Below, in pieces: positions 31,607 through 42,956 of a stretch of 59,320 nt of DNA; the first letter of the stretch is position 1, and each line of letters opens with the position of its first letter. Under the pieces are notes generated by a model. That model did not search any database and had not been told where the DNA came from. It saw only the letters and a program-made list of their open reading frames with translations. The translations under genes were made by a program, and so were the position numbers. The DNA comes from Sinomonas notoginsengisoli (GTDB lineage Bacteria; Actinomycetota; Actinomycetes; Actinomycetales; Micrococcaceae): positions 1 to 59,320 of the forward strand of contig NZ_JAIZDP010000015.1 of the NCBI RefSeq assembly GCF_021554725.1. The letters are read 5' to 3'.

Positions 31607-34600
31607 CGGCTCGGAGCCTCCGGCTCCTTCCACGGGACCACCGGATTGCCCCGCCAGTACGTCGCCGCGGGCACGTGCTCGCCGCGCATGACGAGCGAGG
31701 CCGGCCCCACGGTCGCGCCGTCGGCGAGCTCGGCACCCGGGAGGATGACGCCATGCGGCCCGAGGGTGGCGCCCTCGCCGAGCACGACGGCGTCGATCGC
31801 CATGATCCGGTCATGGAACAGATGGGTCTGCACCACGCAGCCTCGGTTCACAGTGGAGCTCGGACCGAGCGAGACGAGGTCCGCCTCTGGCAGCCAGTAG
31901 CTCTCGCACCACGTGCCCGAGCCGATCGTGGCTCCGAGGGACCGAAGCCACCACACGAGGGCAGGCGTGCCGGACGCCGCGCGCGCGAACCACGGCGCGG
32001 CGACCATCTCCACGAAGGTGTCCTGGACCTCGTTGCGCCACACGAACGAGCTCCAGAGCGGATGTTCGCCGGCCTTGATGCGGCCCACGAAGAGCCACTT
32101 CGCGACAGTCGCGCACGCCGCCGCAACGGCACCGGCCGCGAGCATGACGGCGCCGCAAAGGAGGGCGGCAGGAAGATAGCCCCATGCAGCGGCGATCCAA
32201 TCGAGCACGCAGAGCACGACGACGGCGATCGCCACCGTGAGCACGACCGGCACCGCGCGGCACAGCTCCCAGAGGGTGCGGGCCACCTTGAGGCGGGGCG
32301 CGGGGCGGAACGTCCGCTCGGTGTCCGTCTCAATTACGGTGCGTCGAAGCCGGACTGGAGGGCTGCCGAGCCACGATGAGCCGGACTTGGCCTTCTTCGG
32401 AGTGGCCGAGAGGACGGCGACGAGGCCGTCCTTCGGCACCGAGCGGCCCGGCGCCGTCATGCCCGAGTTGCCGAGGAACGCCCGCTTGCCGATCTTGGCC
32501 GGCGCAATCTTCACCCAGCCGCCGCCGAGTTCGTAGCTGGCCACCATGGTGTCGTCGGCGAGGAACGCGCCGTCCGCTACGGTGGTCATCTTGGGCAGCA
32601 GGAGAACCGTGGACGCCTCGACGTCCCTGCCGACCTTCGCCCCTAGGATCCGCAGCCACACGGGTGTGAAGAGGCTCGCGTAGATTGGGAAGAGGACGTC
32701 GCGGGCGAGGTCGAGCACCCGTTCAGTTGCCCACACCTGCCAGCCGGTCCTCGAGCGGACGCGGTGGTATCCCTCGGTGAGCCCGAGGCCGAGCAGGCGT
32801 GTCACACCGGCGATGAGCACGAGGTTGAGGACAAACCATGTGACCGCTGCGAGCGGCGTTGCGGGGAGCAGGACACCGAACGCTCCGTGGAGGGAGCCGT
32901 GGCCGCCGGCGGCCCAGACGAGGACGATGGCCGCGACCGCGGCCGACGCGAACGGAATCAGGGCCAGGAGGGCCGAGCCAGCGGCAAACAGGGCGATCCA
33001 TGCGGCCTCGCGGAGCCGGGACCGCGGTACGGTGGCCTCCGGCCAGTGCGGCTTGGCCTTGCCCAGGCGCGTGGCTGGGGAACCGGAGACGCGCAGGCCC
33101 TCCTTGACCTTCCCCGAGACGGCCGACCCCGGGTCCACGACTGCTCCCGCGCCGATGCGGGCCCCTGGCAAGATGGTGCTGCGCGCGCCGATCGTTGCGC
33201 CAGCGCCGATGCTGATGCCGCCGAGGTATATCCAGTCGCCGTCGATCCACCAGCCCGAGAGATCGACCTCGGGTTCGATTGAAGCCCCCGGGCCAATGGA
33301 GAGCATTCCGGTGACGGGCGGGACGGAGTGCAGCACCGCGTCCCGGCCGATCTTCGCCCCGAGGGCGCGCGCGTAGTAGGGGACCCAGGGTGCGCTCGCG
33401 AGGCTGACGGCTTGGGCCAGGTCGGCAATCTGCTCGGCGAGCCACAGCCTCAGGTGGACGCTGCCCGAACGCGGGTAGCGGCCCGGGGTGACGCCACGCA
33501 GCAGCGCCCGCGAGGCCGCGACCGAGATCGCCATGCGGCCCCACGGGCTGACGAAGACGAGCCACATGGCAGCGATCCACCACCACGACAGCGTCGGGGC
33601 CGCGGACCAGCCGTCGACGGCAGAGAGCACGTTGTTCCCGACGGCGAGGTAGGTGAGCCACCGCATTCCCACGAGGATGAACAGCGGGACGCCCATGAGG
33701 GTCTGGACCGCCTGGGTCCGTCGCGAGGTGGGGCGCACGGTCCGCTCCCGCCCTGCGGCAGCTGCGCCTGTGCCGAGCACCGCCTCCACGAGCGCTCCGA
33801 CTCGAGGATGGGCGTACAGATCCGCGACTGTTACCGTCGGGTAGCGGCTGCGGAGAGCCGAGACCAGTTGGGCGGCGGAGAGCGAGCCGCCGCCGTGGGC
33901 GAAGAAGTCCGCATCGAGCCCAGGGGCGCCGGTGCCGAGTACCGCACCCCACTGCTCGACGATCCAGGCGGCGTCCTCGGGCAGCTCGAGGTCTGTCCCT
34001 TCCTCATCGTCGACGTCTGGGAGTGGCCAGGGCAGGGCGTTGCGGTCCACTTTGCCGCTCGTCTTGGTGGGGAGGGAGCCGACGACGGCGAGCACCGGCA
34101 CGAGCGCGGCCGGCAGTTCTCGTGTGAGCTGCTTCCGGGACGCCACGAGATCTGGGCTCGCGCCGTCGGCCGGTGTGAGGTACCCGACGAGGATCTGGTT
34201 CCCGGCCGCCGTCGTGCGCACCGCTGCGGCCGCGCCGGCGACGCCGCGTAGCGCCTGGAGCGCGGCGTCCACCTCGCCGAGCTCGATGCGGCGGCCGCCG
34301 AGCTTGACCTGCTCGTCGGCGCGTCCCTGGAAGATGAGTCCCTCCGGCTGGTACTGCACCAGGTCCCCGGAACGGTAGGCACGCTCCCAGCCGAGGGTGG
34401 GCATGGACGCGTACTTCTCGGCGTCCTGGGCGGGATCGAGGTAGCGGGCCAGCCCGACGCCGCCGATGATGAGCTCCCCGACGCCGCCCTCGGGGACGGG
34501 CACCCCGGCCGCATCGACGATCGCGAGGTCCCAGCCGTCCAGTGGCAGGCCGATCCTCACCGGACCGGCACCGCCCATTTGCGCCGCGCAGGCGACCACG

Positions 34601-35586
34601 GTGGCCTCGGTGGGCCCGTAGGTGTTCCACACTTCGCGCCCCTCGACGGCGAGCCGGGCGGCGAGCTCGGGCGGGCACGCCTCGCCGCCGAAGATCAGCA
34701 GGCGCACGTTCTCGAGCGCCTCGGCCGGCCACAGGGCGGCGAGGGTGGGCACGGTGGAGACGACCGTAATGCCGCGTTGCACGAGCCAGGGCCCGAGGTC
34801 CATGCCCGTGCGGACGAGGGCCCGCGGCGCGGGGACGAGGCACGCGCCGTGGCGCCAAGCGAGCCACATCTCCTCGCACGAGGCGTCGAAGGCGACCGAG
34901 AGTCCGGCGAGCACCCGGTCCTCGGGCCCGATCGGCTCGCTCTGCAGAAAGAGGCGCGCCTCGGCGTCCACGAATGCCGCGGCCGAGCGGTGCGTGACGG
35001 CCACGCCCTTGGGGGTCCCGGTCGAGCCCGAGGTGAAGATGATCCAGCAGTCGTCCTCGGGAACGGGCGGCCGCGGGGCCGGGAACGGCTTGGGATGCCT
35101 CTTGTCCACGACCATGGACCCGTTCCCGCGGAGAATCCCGGCTACCTTTGCCTCGCCGAAGACGAGCTTGGCCCGCTCGTCGGGGTCATCGGCGTCGACC
35201 GGGACGTAGGCGGCACCGATGAGCATCGTGGCGAGGATCGCGATGTAGAGCTCGGCGGTGCCGGACGGGATGCGCACGCCGATGCGGTCGCCTGCGCCGA
35301 GGCCTGCAGCGTGGAGCTTCCTCCCCATCGCCCGGACCTCCTCGAGGAGCTCCGTGTAGGAGAGCGCACGGCTCCCGTCGTCCAGTGCGGGGGCTTCAGG
35401 GAAGGCTCCCGCGCTCGCGCTGAGGACGTCGATGAGGGTCCTGGGCTCCGGGGCTCGATCCGAGCCGGGCAGCTGAGGAGGGAAGGTCTGGTCTACGGGG
35501 CCGGGTTTTGTCAGGACTGTCTCGAGGTGCTTTTCGTCGGGTGGTTCGTTCACGGCCGTGCCTTCAGGCTCATTGCGCGGTGTCAT
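31603..35586 (-). CDS. Pls/PosA-type membrane nonribosomal peptide synthetase (poly-amino-acid synthetase)
   Basis: A 1327-residue protein with the architecture of epsilon-poly-lysine synthetase (Pls) and poly-ornithine synthetase (PosA). The adenylation domain spans ~50-525: F-T-S-G-S-T-G-T-P-K-G at 184-194, N-T-Y-G-P-T-E at 321-327, Y-R-S-G-D-L at 404-409, G-K-V-D-R at 511-515. The carrier domain has F-F-A-H-G-G-G-S-L with Ser568. Six transmembrane segments follow (about 625-650, 667-690, 862-893, 905-933, 1110-1130, 1138-1163), interleaved with three left-handed beta-helix/acyltransferase-like domains (~740-840, 975-1060, 1210-1315). In Pls these domains link the monomers. The selectivity residues suggest a basic amino acid. 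ATG 35586 is given; GTG 35553, with G-A-A-G-G upstream, is an equally good start. It is the middle gene of a qor-pls-M1 operon. Confidence 0.92.
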   Translation of the reverse strand: MTPRNEPEGTAVNEPPDEKHLETVLTKPGPVDQTFPPQLPGSDRAPEPRTLIDVLSASAGAFPEAPALDDGSRALSYTELLEEVRAMGRKLHAAGLGAGDRIGVRIPSGTAELYIAILATMLIGAAYVPVDADDPDERAKLVFGEAKVAGILRGNGSMVVDKRHPKPFPAPRPPVPEDDCWIIFTSGSTGTPKGVAVTHRSAAAFVDAEARLFLQSEPIGPEDRVLAGLSVAFDASCEEMWLAWRHGACLVPAPRALVRTGMDLGPWLVQRGITVVSTVPTLAALWPAEALENVRLLIFGGEACPPELAARLAVEGREVWNTYGPTEATVVACAAQMGGAGPVRIGLPLDGWDLAIVDAAGVPVPEGGVGELIIGGVGLARYLDPAQDAEKYASMPTLGWERAYRSGDLVQYQPEGLIFQGRADEQVKLGGRRIELGEVDAALQALRGVAGAAAAVRTTAAGNQILVGYLTPADGASPDLVASRKQLTRELPAALVPVLAVVGSLPTKTSGKVDRNALPWPLPDVDDEEGTDLELPEDAAWIVEQWGAVLGTGAPGLDADFFAHGGGSLSAAQLVSALRSRYPTVTVADLYAHPRVGALVEAVLGTGAAAAGRERTVRPTSRRTQAVQTLMGVPLFILVGMRWLTYLAVGNNVLSAVDGWSAAPTLSWWWIAAMWLVFVSPWGRMAISVAASRALLRGVTPGRYPRSGSVHLRLWLAEQIADLAQAVSLASAPWVPYYARALGAKIGRDAVLHSVPPVTGMLSIGPGASIEPEVDLSGWWIDGDWIYLGGISIGAGATIGARSTILPGARIGAGAVVDPGSAVSGKVKEGLRVSGSPATRLGKAKPHWPEATVPRSRLREAAWIALFAAGSALLALIPFASAAVAAIVLVWAAGGHGSLHGAFGVLLPATPLAAVTWFVLNLVLIAGVTRLLGLGLTEGYHRVRSRTGWQVWATERVLDLARDVLFPIYASLFTPVWLRILGAKVGRDVEASTVLLLPKMTTVADGAFLADDTMVASYELGGGWVKIAPAKIGKRAFLGNSGMTAPGRSVPKDGLVAVLSATPKKAKSGSSWLGSPPVRLRRTVIETDTERTFRPAPRLKVARTLWELCRAVPVVLTVAIAVVVLCVLDWIAAAWGYLPAALLCGAVMLAAGAVAAACATVAKWLFVGRIKAGEHPLWSSFVWRNEVQDTFVEMVAAPWFARAASGTPALVWWLRSLGATIGSGTWCESYWLPEADLVSLGPSSTVNRGCVVQTHLFHDRIMAIDAVVLGEGATLGPHGVILPGAELADGATVGPASLVMRGEHVPAATYWRGNPVVPWKEPEAPSR

Positions 35587-35606
35587 GGTGCGGCCATTGT
35601 TTCAGG

Positions 35607-36578
35607 TCAGGGGACGAGGAGGACCTTGCCGGTCGTGGCGCGTCCCTCGAGCGCGGTGTGGGCGGCGGCGGCCTCCCACAGCGGGAACTGCGCACCGATG
35701 CGGACGTTGAGGGTGCCGTCCGCCACGGCTCCGAACACCTCGGAGGAGCGCCAGCGCCGCTCCGCGGCGTTGAGGAGGTGGTGCGCGATGGTCGGTCGCG
35801 TGAGGAAGAGCGAGCCACCGGCATTCAGCCGCTGGACGTCGACCGGCGGCACGGGGCCCGAGGCGGCACCGAAGAGCACGAGCATCCCGCGGAGGCGGAG
35901 GCACTCGAGCGAGCCGTCGAAGGTGTCCCGCCCGACGCCGTCGTACACCACATCCACGCCCGCACCGGAGGTGAGGTCGCGCACCTGAGCAGGGAAGTCG
36001 TGGTACTGGATCACGTGGTCGGCGCCTGCCGCGGCCGCGAGTTCCGCCTTGGCGTCGGTGGAGACGGTGGTGATGACCCGTGCGCCGCGCGCCTTGAGCA
36101 TCTGGATGAGCAGGAGGCCGACGCCGCCGGCCCCTGCGTGCACGAGCGCCGACTGGCCCGGTTCGATGTGGAAGGTCGAGGTGACCAGGTAGTGCGCGGT
36201 CATGCCCTGGAGGGGAAGCGCCGCGGCGGTCAGGAGGTCCACGCCTTCCGGGACCGGTAGCGCCTTGTCCGCATCGATGAGCGTGTACTGGGCATAGGTG
36301 GCGCGGCCCTCGGCTGTGGCCACCCGGTCGCCCACGGCGTAGCCTGCCTCCTCCGCGCCGGGCCCGAGGGCGGTCACGACACCGGCTGCCTCGGCACCGG
36401 GGGTGAAGGGGAACTGCACCTTGTAGAGGCCTTGCCGCTGGTACGTCTCGATGAAGTTCACTCCGGTCGCGGCGACGCGCACGAGGAGTTGGCCTGGGCG
36501 CGGCTCCGGCATCTCAATCTCGGCTGGGGCAAGTACCTCGGGTCCTCCGGGGGTGGCGGCGACGATGGCGTTGATCAT
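35607..36578 (-). CDS. NADPH:quinone oxidoreductase (QOR-type zeta-crystallin family)
   Basis: A 323-residue zinc-independent MDR oxidoreductase. It starts M-I-N-A-I-V-A-A-T-P-G-G-P-E-V-L, has the catalytic-site N-F-I-E-T-Y-Q-R-x-G-L-Y typical of QOR, and the NADPH-binding H-A-G-A-G-G-V-G-L-L. It probably reduces quinones one electron at a time. G-A-G-G-A-G lies just before the ATG at 36578. Its stop is 20 bp before the pls ATG, so they are probably co-transcribed, although a metabolic link to the synthetase is not evident. The promoter faces the argC control region. Confidence 0.92.
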   Translation of the reverse strand: MINAIVAATPGGPEVLAPAEIEMPEPRPGQLLVRVAATGVNFIETYQRQGLYKVQFPFTPGAEAAGVVTALGPGAEEAGYAVGDRVATAEGRATYAQYTLIDADKALPVPEGVDLLTAAALPLQGMTAHYLVTSTFHIEPGQSALVHAGAGGVGLLLIQMLKARGARVITTVSTDAKAELAAAAGADHVIQYHDFPAQVRDLTSGAGVDVVYDGVGRDTFDGSLECLRLRGMLVLFGAASGPVPPVDVQRLNAGGSLFLTRPTIAHHLLNAAERRWRSSEVFGAVADGTLNVRIGAQFPLWEAAAAHTALEGRATTGKVLLVP

Positions 36579-36660
36579 GGCTCTCCTCTACGTCTTGCTG
36601 CTGTCGTTGGGTGTTCCATGGGTCCGCACCCATCCTAGAGAAGGAATCTATGCATAAATA

Positions 36661-38927
<2,267 letters not shown>

Positions 38928-38934
38928 GGCTGGC

Positions 38935-39903
38935 ATGACAGAGAGCCCAGAGAGCACCAGGGCGAACATCCGGCTCGCCATGGACAAGGCCGAGACCCTC
39001 ATCGAGGCCCTGCCCTGGATCCAGAAATTCGCCGGCACCACCATGGTGGTCAAGTACGGCGGCAACGCGATGGTCAACGACGAGCTCCGCCGCGCCTTCG
39101 CCGAGGACATCGTGTTCCTCCACCACGTGGGCATCCGGCCGGTTGTCGTGCACGGCGGCGGCCCGCAGATCAGCGCCATGCTGAACCGCGTGGGCATTGA
39201 GAGCGAGTTCAAGGGCGGACTGCGCGTCACCACGCCGGAGGCCATGGACGTGGTCCGTATGGTCCTCACCGGCCAGGTGGGCCGCGAGCTCGTGGGTCTC
39301 ATCAACTCGCGCGGCCCCTACGCGGTGGGCCTCTCCGGCGAGGATGCGGGCCTCCTGCGTGCCGTCCGCACCGGTGCCGTTGTGGACGGCGAGGAGGTTG
39401 ACCTCGGCCTCGTCGGCGAGGTGGTCGGCGTCGAACCCGGCGCCGTCCTGGACATCCTCGAGGCCGGCCGCATCCCGGTCATCTCGGGAGTGGCCCCGGA
39501 GGTCGCCACGGGCAGCGGGACCCAGGACGGCGGCCTGCCCGCCTACCAGCCGACGGGCCAGGTGCTCAATGTCAACGCGGACACAGCTGCCGCGGCTGTC
39601 GCCGTCGCCCTCGGGGCTTCGAGGCTCGTGATCCTCACGGACGTGGAGGGCCTCTACCGCAACTGGCCCGACAAGGACTCGCTCATCTCGCAGGTCTCCG
39701 CCTCCGAGCTGCGCGGGATGCTCCCGGGCCTCGCCTCGGGCATGATCCCGAAGATGGCGGCATGCCTCAAGGCGGTGACCGAAGGCGTGGACCGGGCCGC
39801 GATCGTGGACGGCCGGAGCCCGCACACGATGCTCCTCGAGGTCTTCACGAACGCAGGCGTCGGAACCCAGGTGGTGCCCGACGGGGAAGGACAGCACGCA
39901 TGA
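38935..39903 (+). CDS. argB: Acetylglutamate kinase
   Basis: Phosphorylates N-acetylglutamate and is normally the arginine-feedback-regulated step. It has 322 residues. Motifs K-Y-G-G-N-A (K near residue 38), H-G-G-G-P-Q-I, V-N-A-D-T-A-A and G-M-I-P-K-M are typical. The ATG at 38935 is eight bases after the argJ stop; an earlier in-frame ATG lies inside argJ. An N-terminal helix before the kinase core ([12 protein letters not shown]) suits the arginine-sensitive hexameric form. Confidence 0.97.
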   Translation: MTESPESTRANIRLAMDKAETLIEALPWIQKFAGTTMVVKYGGNAMVNDELRRAFAEDIVFLHHVGIRPVVVHGGGPQISAMLNRVGIESEFKGGLRVTTPEAMDVVRMVLTGQVGRELVGLINSRGPYAVGLSGEDAGLLRAVRTGAVVDGEEVDLGLVGEVVGVEPGAVLDILEAGRIPVISGVAPEVATGSGTQDGGLPAYQPTGQVLNVNADTAAAAVAVALGASRLVILTDVEGLYRNWPDKDSLISQVSASELRGMLPGLASGMIPKMAACLKAVTEGVDRAAIVDGRSPHTMLLEVFTNAGVGTQVVPDGEGQHA

Positions 39904-41216
39904 CCACCGAGAACCTCCCCGAGGCCCGTCCTCTGTCCGAGCTAGCGGGCGCCTCGAGCGGATCTGAGTGGCTGGCCCGTTACCAGGACTCGCTCATGGG
40001 TGTCTTCGGCACCCCGCAGCGCGTTCTCGTGCGCGGGCAGGGCTGCTATGTGTGGGACGCCGACGGCAAGCAGTACCTCGACCTCCTCGGCGGGATTGCG
40101 GTCAACGCGCTCGGCCATGCCCACCCGTTCGTCACGAGTGTGATCTCCTCACAGCTGTCCACACTTGGCCACGTCTCGAACTTCTTCACAAGCCCCACGC
40201 AGGTGGCCCTCGCCGAGAAGCTCCTTCAGGTCACCGGCGCTCCCTCCGGCTCGAAGGTGTTCTTCGCGAACTCAGGCACCGAGGCGAACGAGGCGGCGTT
40301 CAAGCTGGCGCGCCGCAACCGGGGGACGCCAGAGAAGCCACGCACCAAGGTGGTGGCGCTTGAGGGCGCCTTCCACGGCCGCACCATGGGCGCGCTCGCG
40401 CTCACGGCCAAGAAGGCCTACCGCGAGCCGTTCGAGCCGTTGCCCGGCGGCGTCGTGCACGTGGCGTTCGGGGACCTCGACGCGCTCGCCGCAGCAGTGG
40501 ACGAGACAACGCAGGCCGTGTTCCTCGAGCCCATCCAGGGCGAGGCCGGCGTCATTCCCCTCCCGGCCGGCTACCTCGCTGCCGCCCGGAAGATCACGCA
40601 CGACGCCGGGGCCCTCCTCATCGTCGACGAGGTCCAGACCGGGATGGGCCGCACCGGCACCTGGCTTGCCATCGAGGGCTCGGGCATCGTGCCCGACGCC
40701 GTCTCGCTCGCCAAGGGCCTCGGCGGCGGGTTCCCGATCGGGGCCCTCGTGACCTTCGGCGCCGACAACAGCGCACGCCTCGCCGCCGGCCAGCACGGCA
40801 CCACCTTCGGCGGGAACCCGGTCGCCACCGCCGCCGCGCTCGCCACCGTCCACGCGATCGAGACCCAAGGCGTCCTCGCGAACGTGCGCTCAGTGGGCGA
40901 GCGGCTTCGCTCCGCACTCGCCGCGCTGCCGGAGGTCGCCCAGGTCCGCGGCCGCGGGCTGCTGATCGGCATCGACCTCGTGGGCCCGGGCGGGGACGGC
41001 ACTGCGGTGGCAGCCGGCGCGAACCTGGCGGGCGCCGTCGTCAACGCCGCGCTCGAGGCCGGCTTCATCATCAACGCGCCCGGACCGCGCACCATCCGCC
41101 TCGCCCCGCCGCTCATCCTTACGGCGGAGCAGGCCGACACCTTCATTGCGGCGCTGCCGGGCCTCGTGGCCACCGCCGCGGGGCAGCTTGCCGCTGCAGA
41201 AAAGGAGACCACGTGA
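39900..41216 (+). CDS. argD: Acetylornithine aminotransferase
   Basis: PLP-dependent class III transaminase that makes N-acetylornithine. It has 438 residues. Visible motifs are [30 protein letters not shown], the [11 protein letters not shown] segment and the PLP-lysine in S-L-A-K-G-L-G-G-G. The ATG at 39900 overlaps the argB TGA by three bases. A slightly long N-terminus (about 25 residues) precedes the homology. Confidence 0.96.
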   Translation: MTTENLPEARPLSELAGASSGSEWLARYQDSLMGVFGTPQRVLVRGQGCYVWDADGKQYLDLLGGIAVNALGHAHPFVTSVISSQLSTLGHVSNFFTSPTQVALAEKLLQVTGAPSGSKVFFANSGTEANEAAFKLARRNRGTPEKPRTKVVALEGAFHGRTMGALALTAKKAYREPFEPLPGGVVHVAFGDLDALAAAVDETTQAVFLEPIQGEAGVIPLPAGYLAAARKITHDAGALLIVDEVQTGMGRTGTWLAIEGSGIVPDAVSLAKGLGGGFPIGALVTFGADNSARLAAGQHGTTFGGNPVATAAALATVHAIETQGVLANVRSVGERLRSALAALPEVAQVRGRGLLIGIDLVGPGGDGTAVAAGANLAGAVVNAALEAGFIINAPGPRTIRLAPPLILTAEQADTFIAALPGLVATAAGQLAAAEKETT

Positions 41217-42184
41217 CCATCCGGCACTTCCTCAAGGACACCGACCTCAGCCCTGCAGAGCAGGCCGAGGTCCTCGACCTCGCGGTGCGCATGAAGGCTG
41301 CTCCGTACGAGGCGCAGCCGCTCGCGGCGGAGGGCGCGGCCCGCAAGACGGTGGCCGTGATCTTCGACAAGACCTCGACCCGCACCCGCGTGTCCTTCTC
41401 GACCGGCGTGTCTGACATGGGGGGCACCCCGCTCATCATCAACCCGGGCGAGAGCCAGATCGGGCACAAGGAGTCGGTCGAGGACACCGCGAGGGTCCTC
41501 GAGCGCATGGTCGCGGCCATCGTGTGGCGCACGGGGGCCCATCAAGGGCTCGTGGACATGGCCGCCAACTCACGGGTGCCCGTGGTCAACGCCCTGTGCG
41601 ACGACTACCACCCGTGCCAGCTGCTCGCCGACTTGCTCACTGTCAAGGAACACAAGGGCAAGCTCGCCGGGCTGACCATGGCGTACTTGGGCGATGCGGC
41701 GAACAACATGGCCAACTCGTACCTCCTTGCCGGCGCCACGGCGGGCATGAACGTGCGCATCGCCGGGCCTGAAGGTTACCTGCCCGCCCCGGAGATCGTG
41801 GCCGAGGCCGAGGATGTCGCCGCGACGACGGGCGGCTCGGTGCTCATCACAGTTGATCCGGTCGCGGCGCTCGAGGGCGCCGACGTCGTCGCGACTGACA
41901 CCTGGGTGTCGATGGGCCAGGAGGACGAGAAGGCCGAGCGGATGCAGCTCTTCCGTGACTACTCGGTGGGTGGCGCCGCGATGGCCAAGGCCGCGCCCGA
42001 CGCCGTGTTCCTCCACTGCCTCCCGGCGTACCGCGGGTACGAGGTCGCCGCCGAGGTCATCGATGGCCCGCAGTCGATCGTGTGGGACGAGGCCGAGAAC
42101 CGGCTGCATGCCCAGAAGGCCCTGCTCGCGTGGGTGCTGCACTACTCTGGCCAGGCCGTCGTCGAAGGCCTGCCGGCGGTGTGA
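41213..42184 (+). CDS. argF: Ornithine carbamoyltransferase, anabolic
   Basis: Converts ornithine and carbamoyl phosphate to citrulline. It has 323 residues. The carbamoyl-phosphate motif S-T-R-T-R, H-Q-G-L, D-D-Y-H-P-C-Q-x-L-A-D and the ornithine-loop H-C-L-P-A are all present. The GTG start overlaps the argD stop by four bases, so argJ, argD and argF are all translationally coupled to the gene before. Confidence 0.97.
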   Translation: MTIRHFLKDTDLSPAEQAEVLDLAVRMKAAPYEAQPLAAEGAARKTVAVIFDKTSTRTRVSFSTGVSDMGGTPLIINPGESQIGHKESVEDTARVLERMVAAIVWRTGAHQGLVDMAANSRVPVVNALCDDYHPCQLLADLLTVKEHKGKLAGLTMAYLGDAANNMANSYLLAGATAGMNVRIAGPEGYLPAPEIVAEAEDVAATTGGSVLITVDPVAALEGADVVATDTWVSMGQEDEKAERMQLFRDYSVGGAAMAKAAPDAVFLHCLPAYRGYEVAAEVIDGPQSIVWDEAENRLHAQKALLAWVLHYSGQAVVEGLPAV

Positions 42185-42197
42185 CGAGGCGATGGCC

Positions 42198-42716
42198 ATG
42201 ACCGCGATTCCCGGCTCCGCCCCGCAGACCAAGGCGGCTCGCCAGGCGCGCATCCGCGGGCTCTTGGCGGGCGCCTCGGTGCGCTCGCAGGCCGAGCTCG
42301 CCGCGCTGCTTTCGGACGACGGCGTGCAGGTTACCCAGGCGACCCTCTCGCGGGATCTCGTGGAGATCGGCGCGGTACGGGTGCGCGGCGCCGATGGCGG
42401 GCTGGTCTACGCGGTGCGCGGCGAGGGCGGGGACCGTAGCCCGCGCCTCGGCCCAGCGCCCGAGGTGCTCGATGCACGGCTCGCGAAGCTGTGCGCCGAA
42501 CTGCTCGTCACCGCCGAGGGGTCGGCGAACATCGCGGTGCTGCGCACCCCGCCGGGCGCGGCGAACTTCTTGGCGCTCGCGATCGACCACTCCGTGATCC
42601 CCGCGATCCTCGGCACGATCGCCGGCGATGACACCGTTATGATCGTCACGCGCGAGCCGGCCGGGGGAGAGGCCATGGCGGCCCGATTCCTCGAGCTCGC
42701 GTCCCAGGGGGCGTAG
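42198..42716 (+). CDS. argR: Arginine repressor
   Basis: Hexameric arginine-dependent regulator, 172 residues from the second ATG. The N-terminal winged helix (Q-A-E-L-A-A-L-L through V-T-Q-A-T-L-S-R-D-L-V-E-I-G-A-V) contains the S-R-D-L DNA-contact motif. The C-terminal domain has G-S-A-N-I-A-V-L-R-T-P-P-G-A-A and I-A-G-D-D-T-V-M-I-V, the arginine-binding and oligomerisation core. ATG 42198 is preferred over 42192 because G-A-G-G (42186-42189) is eight bases away from it but only two from the earlier codon. It should bind the ATGCATA boxes before argC and argG. Confidence 0.96.
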   Translation: MTAIPGSAPQTKAARQARIRGLLAGASVRSQAELAALLSDDGVQVTQATLSRDLVEIGAVRVRGADGGLVYAVRGEGGDRSPRLGPAPEVLDARLAKLCAELLVTAEGSANIAVLRTPPGAANFLALAIDHSVIPAILGTIAGDDTVMIVTREPAGGEAMAARFLELASQGA

Positions 42717-42956
42717 GGGTCGCCGCCCGCAACAGGCGCCAACCGGCACAACAGGCGCCAACCGGCACAACAGGCCCGCGGCGGCGCCTGTTGTGCCGGT
42801 AACGGCCTGCCATGCGCGTCCGGCGTGCTCCATCGAACGAGCGGTCCGGGGCCGACGATGCACCGGTTGAGCGAGGTGTTCGATCAGGAATAGAGGAGCC
42901 CGCCCGCGCCGTGCGACGTAGTCTGAACTGCGAAGAGCCACGAATCAGGAGGGCCC
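42717..42956. promoter_or_regulatory. 240-bp gap after argR
   Basis: It holds the repeat/hairpin element at 42731-42800, an inverted pair ATCGAAC (42832-42838) and GTTCGAT (42878-42884) of unknown role, a possible -10 TAGTCT (42919-42924), and the A-G-G-A-G-G ribosome-binding site of the next gene. No further gene was seen. Confidence 0.5.
42731..42800 (+). terminator. Repeat-built hairpin terminator after argR
   Basis: A 19-bp unit (aacaggcgccaaccggcac) is repeated at 42731-42749 and 42750-42768 with an 8-nt partial third copy. An inverted copy follows at 42783-42800. It pairs perfectly over 18 bp with 42742-42759, or over 15 bp with 42761-42775. So two alternative stems share one 3' arm. 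This should terminate argCJBDFR transcripts. Confidence 0.65.

Noticed and set aside
33328-35988. Several long plus-strand open frames opposite the Pls-type gene
   Set aside because: All are antisense shadows of a large, well-supported minus-strand gene.
42832-42884. ATCGAAC/GTTCGAT inverted pair as a regulator site
   Set aside because: The arms are ~40 bp apart, too far for a LexA operator, and no other support was found.
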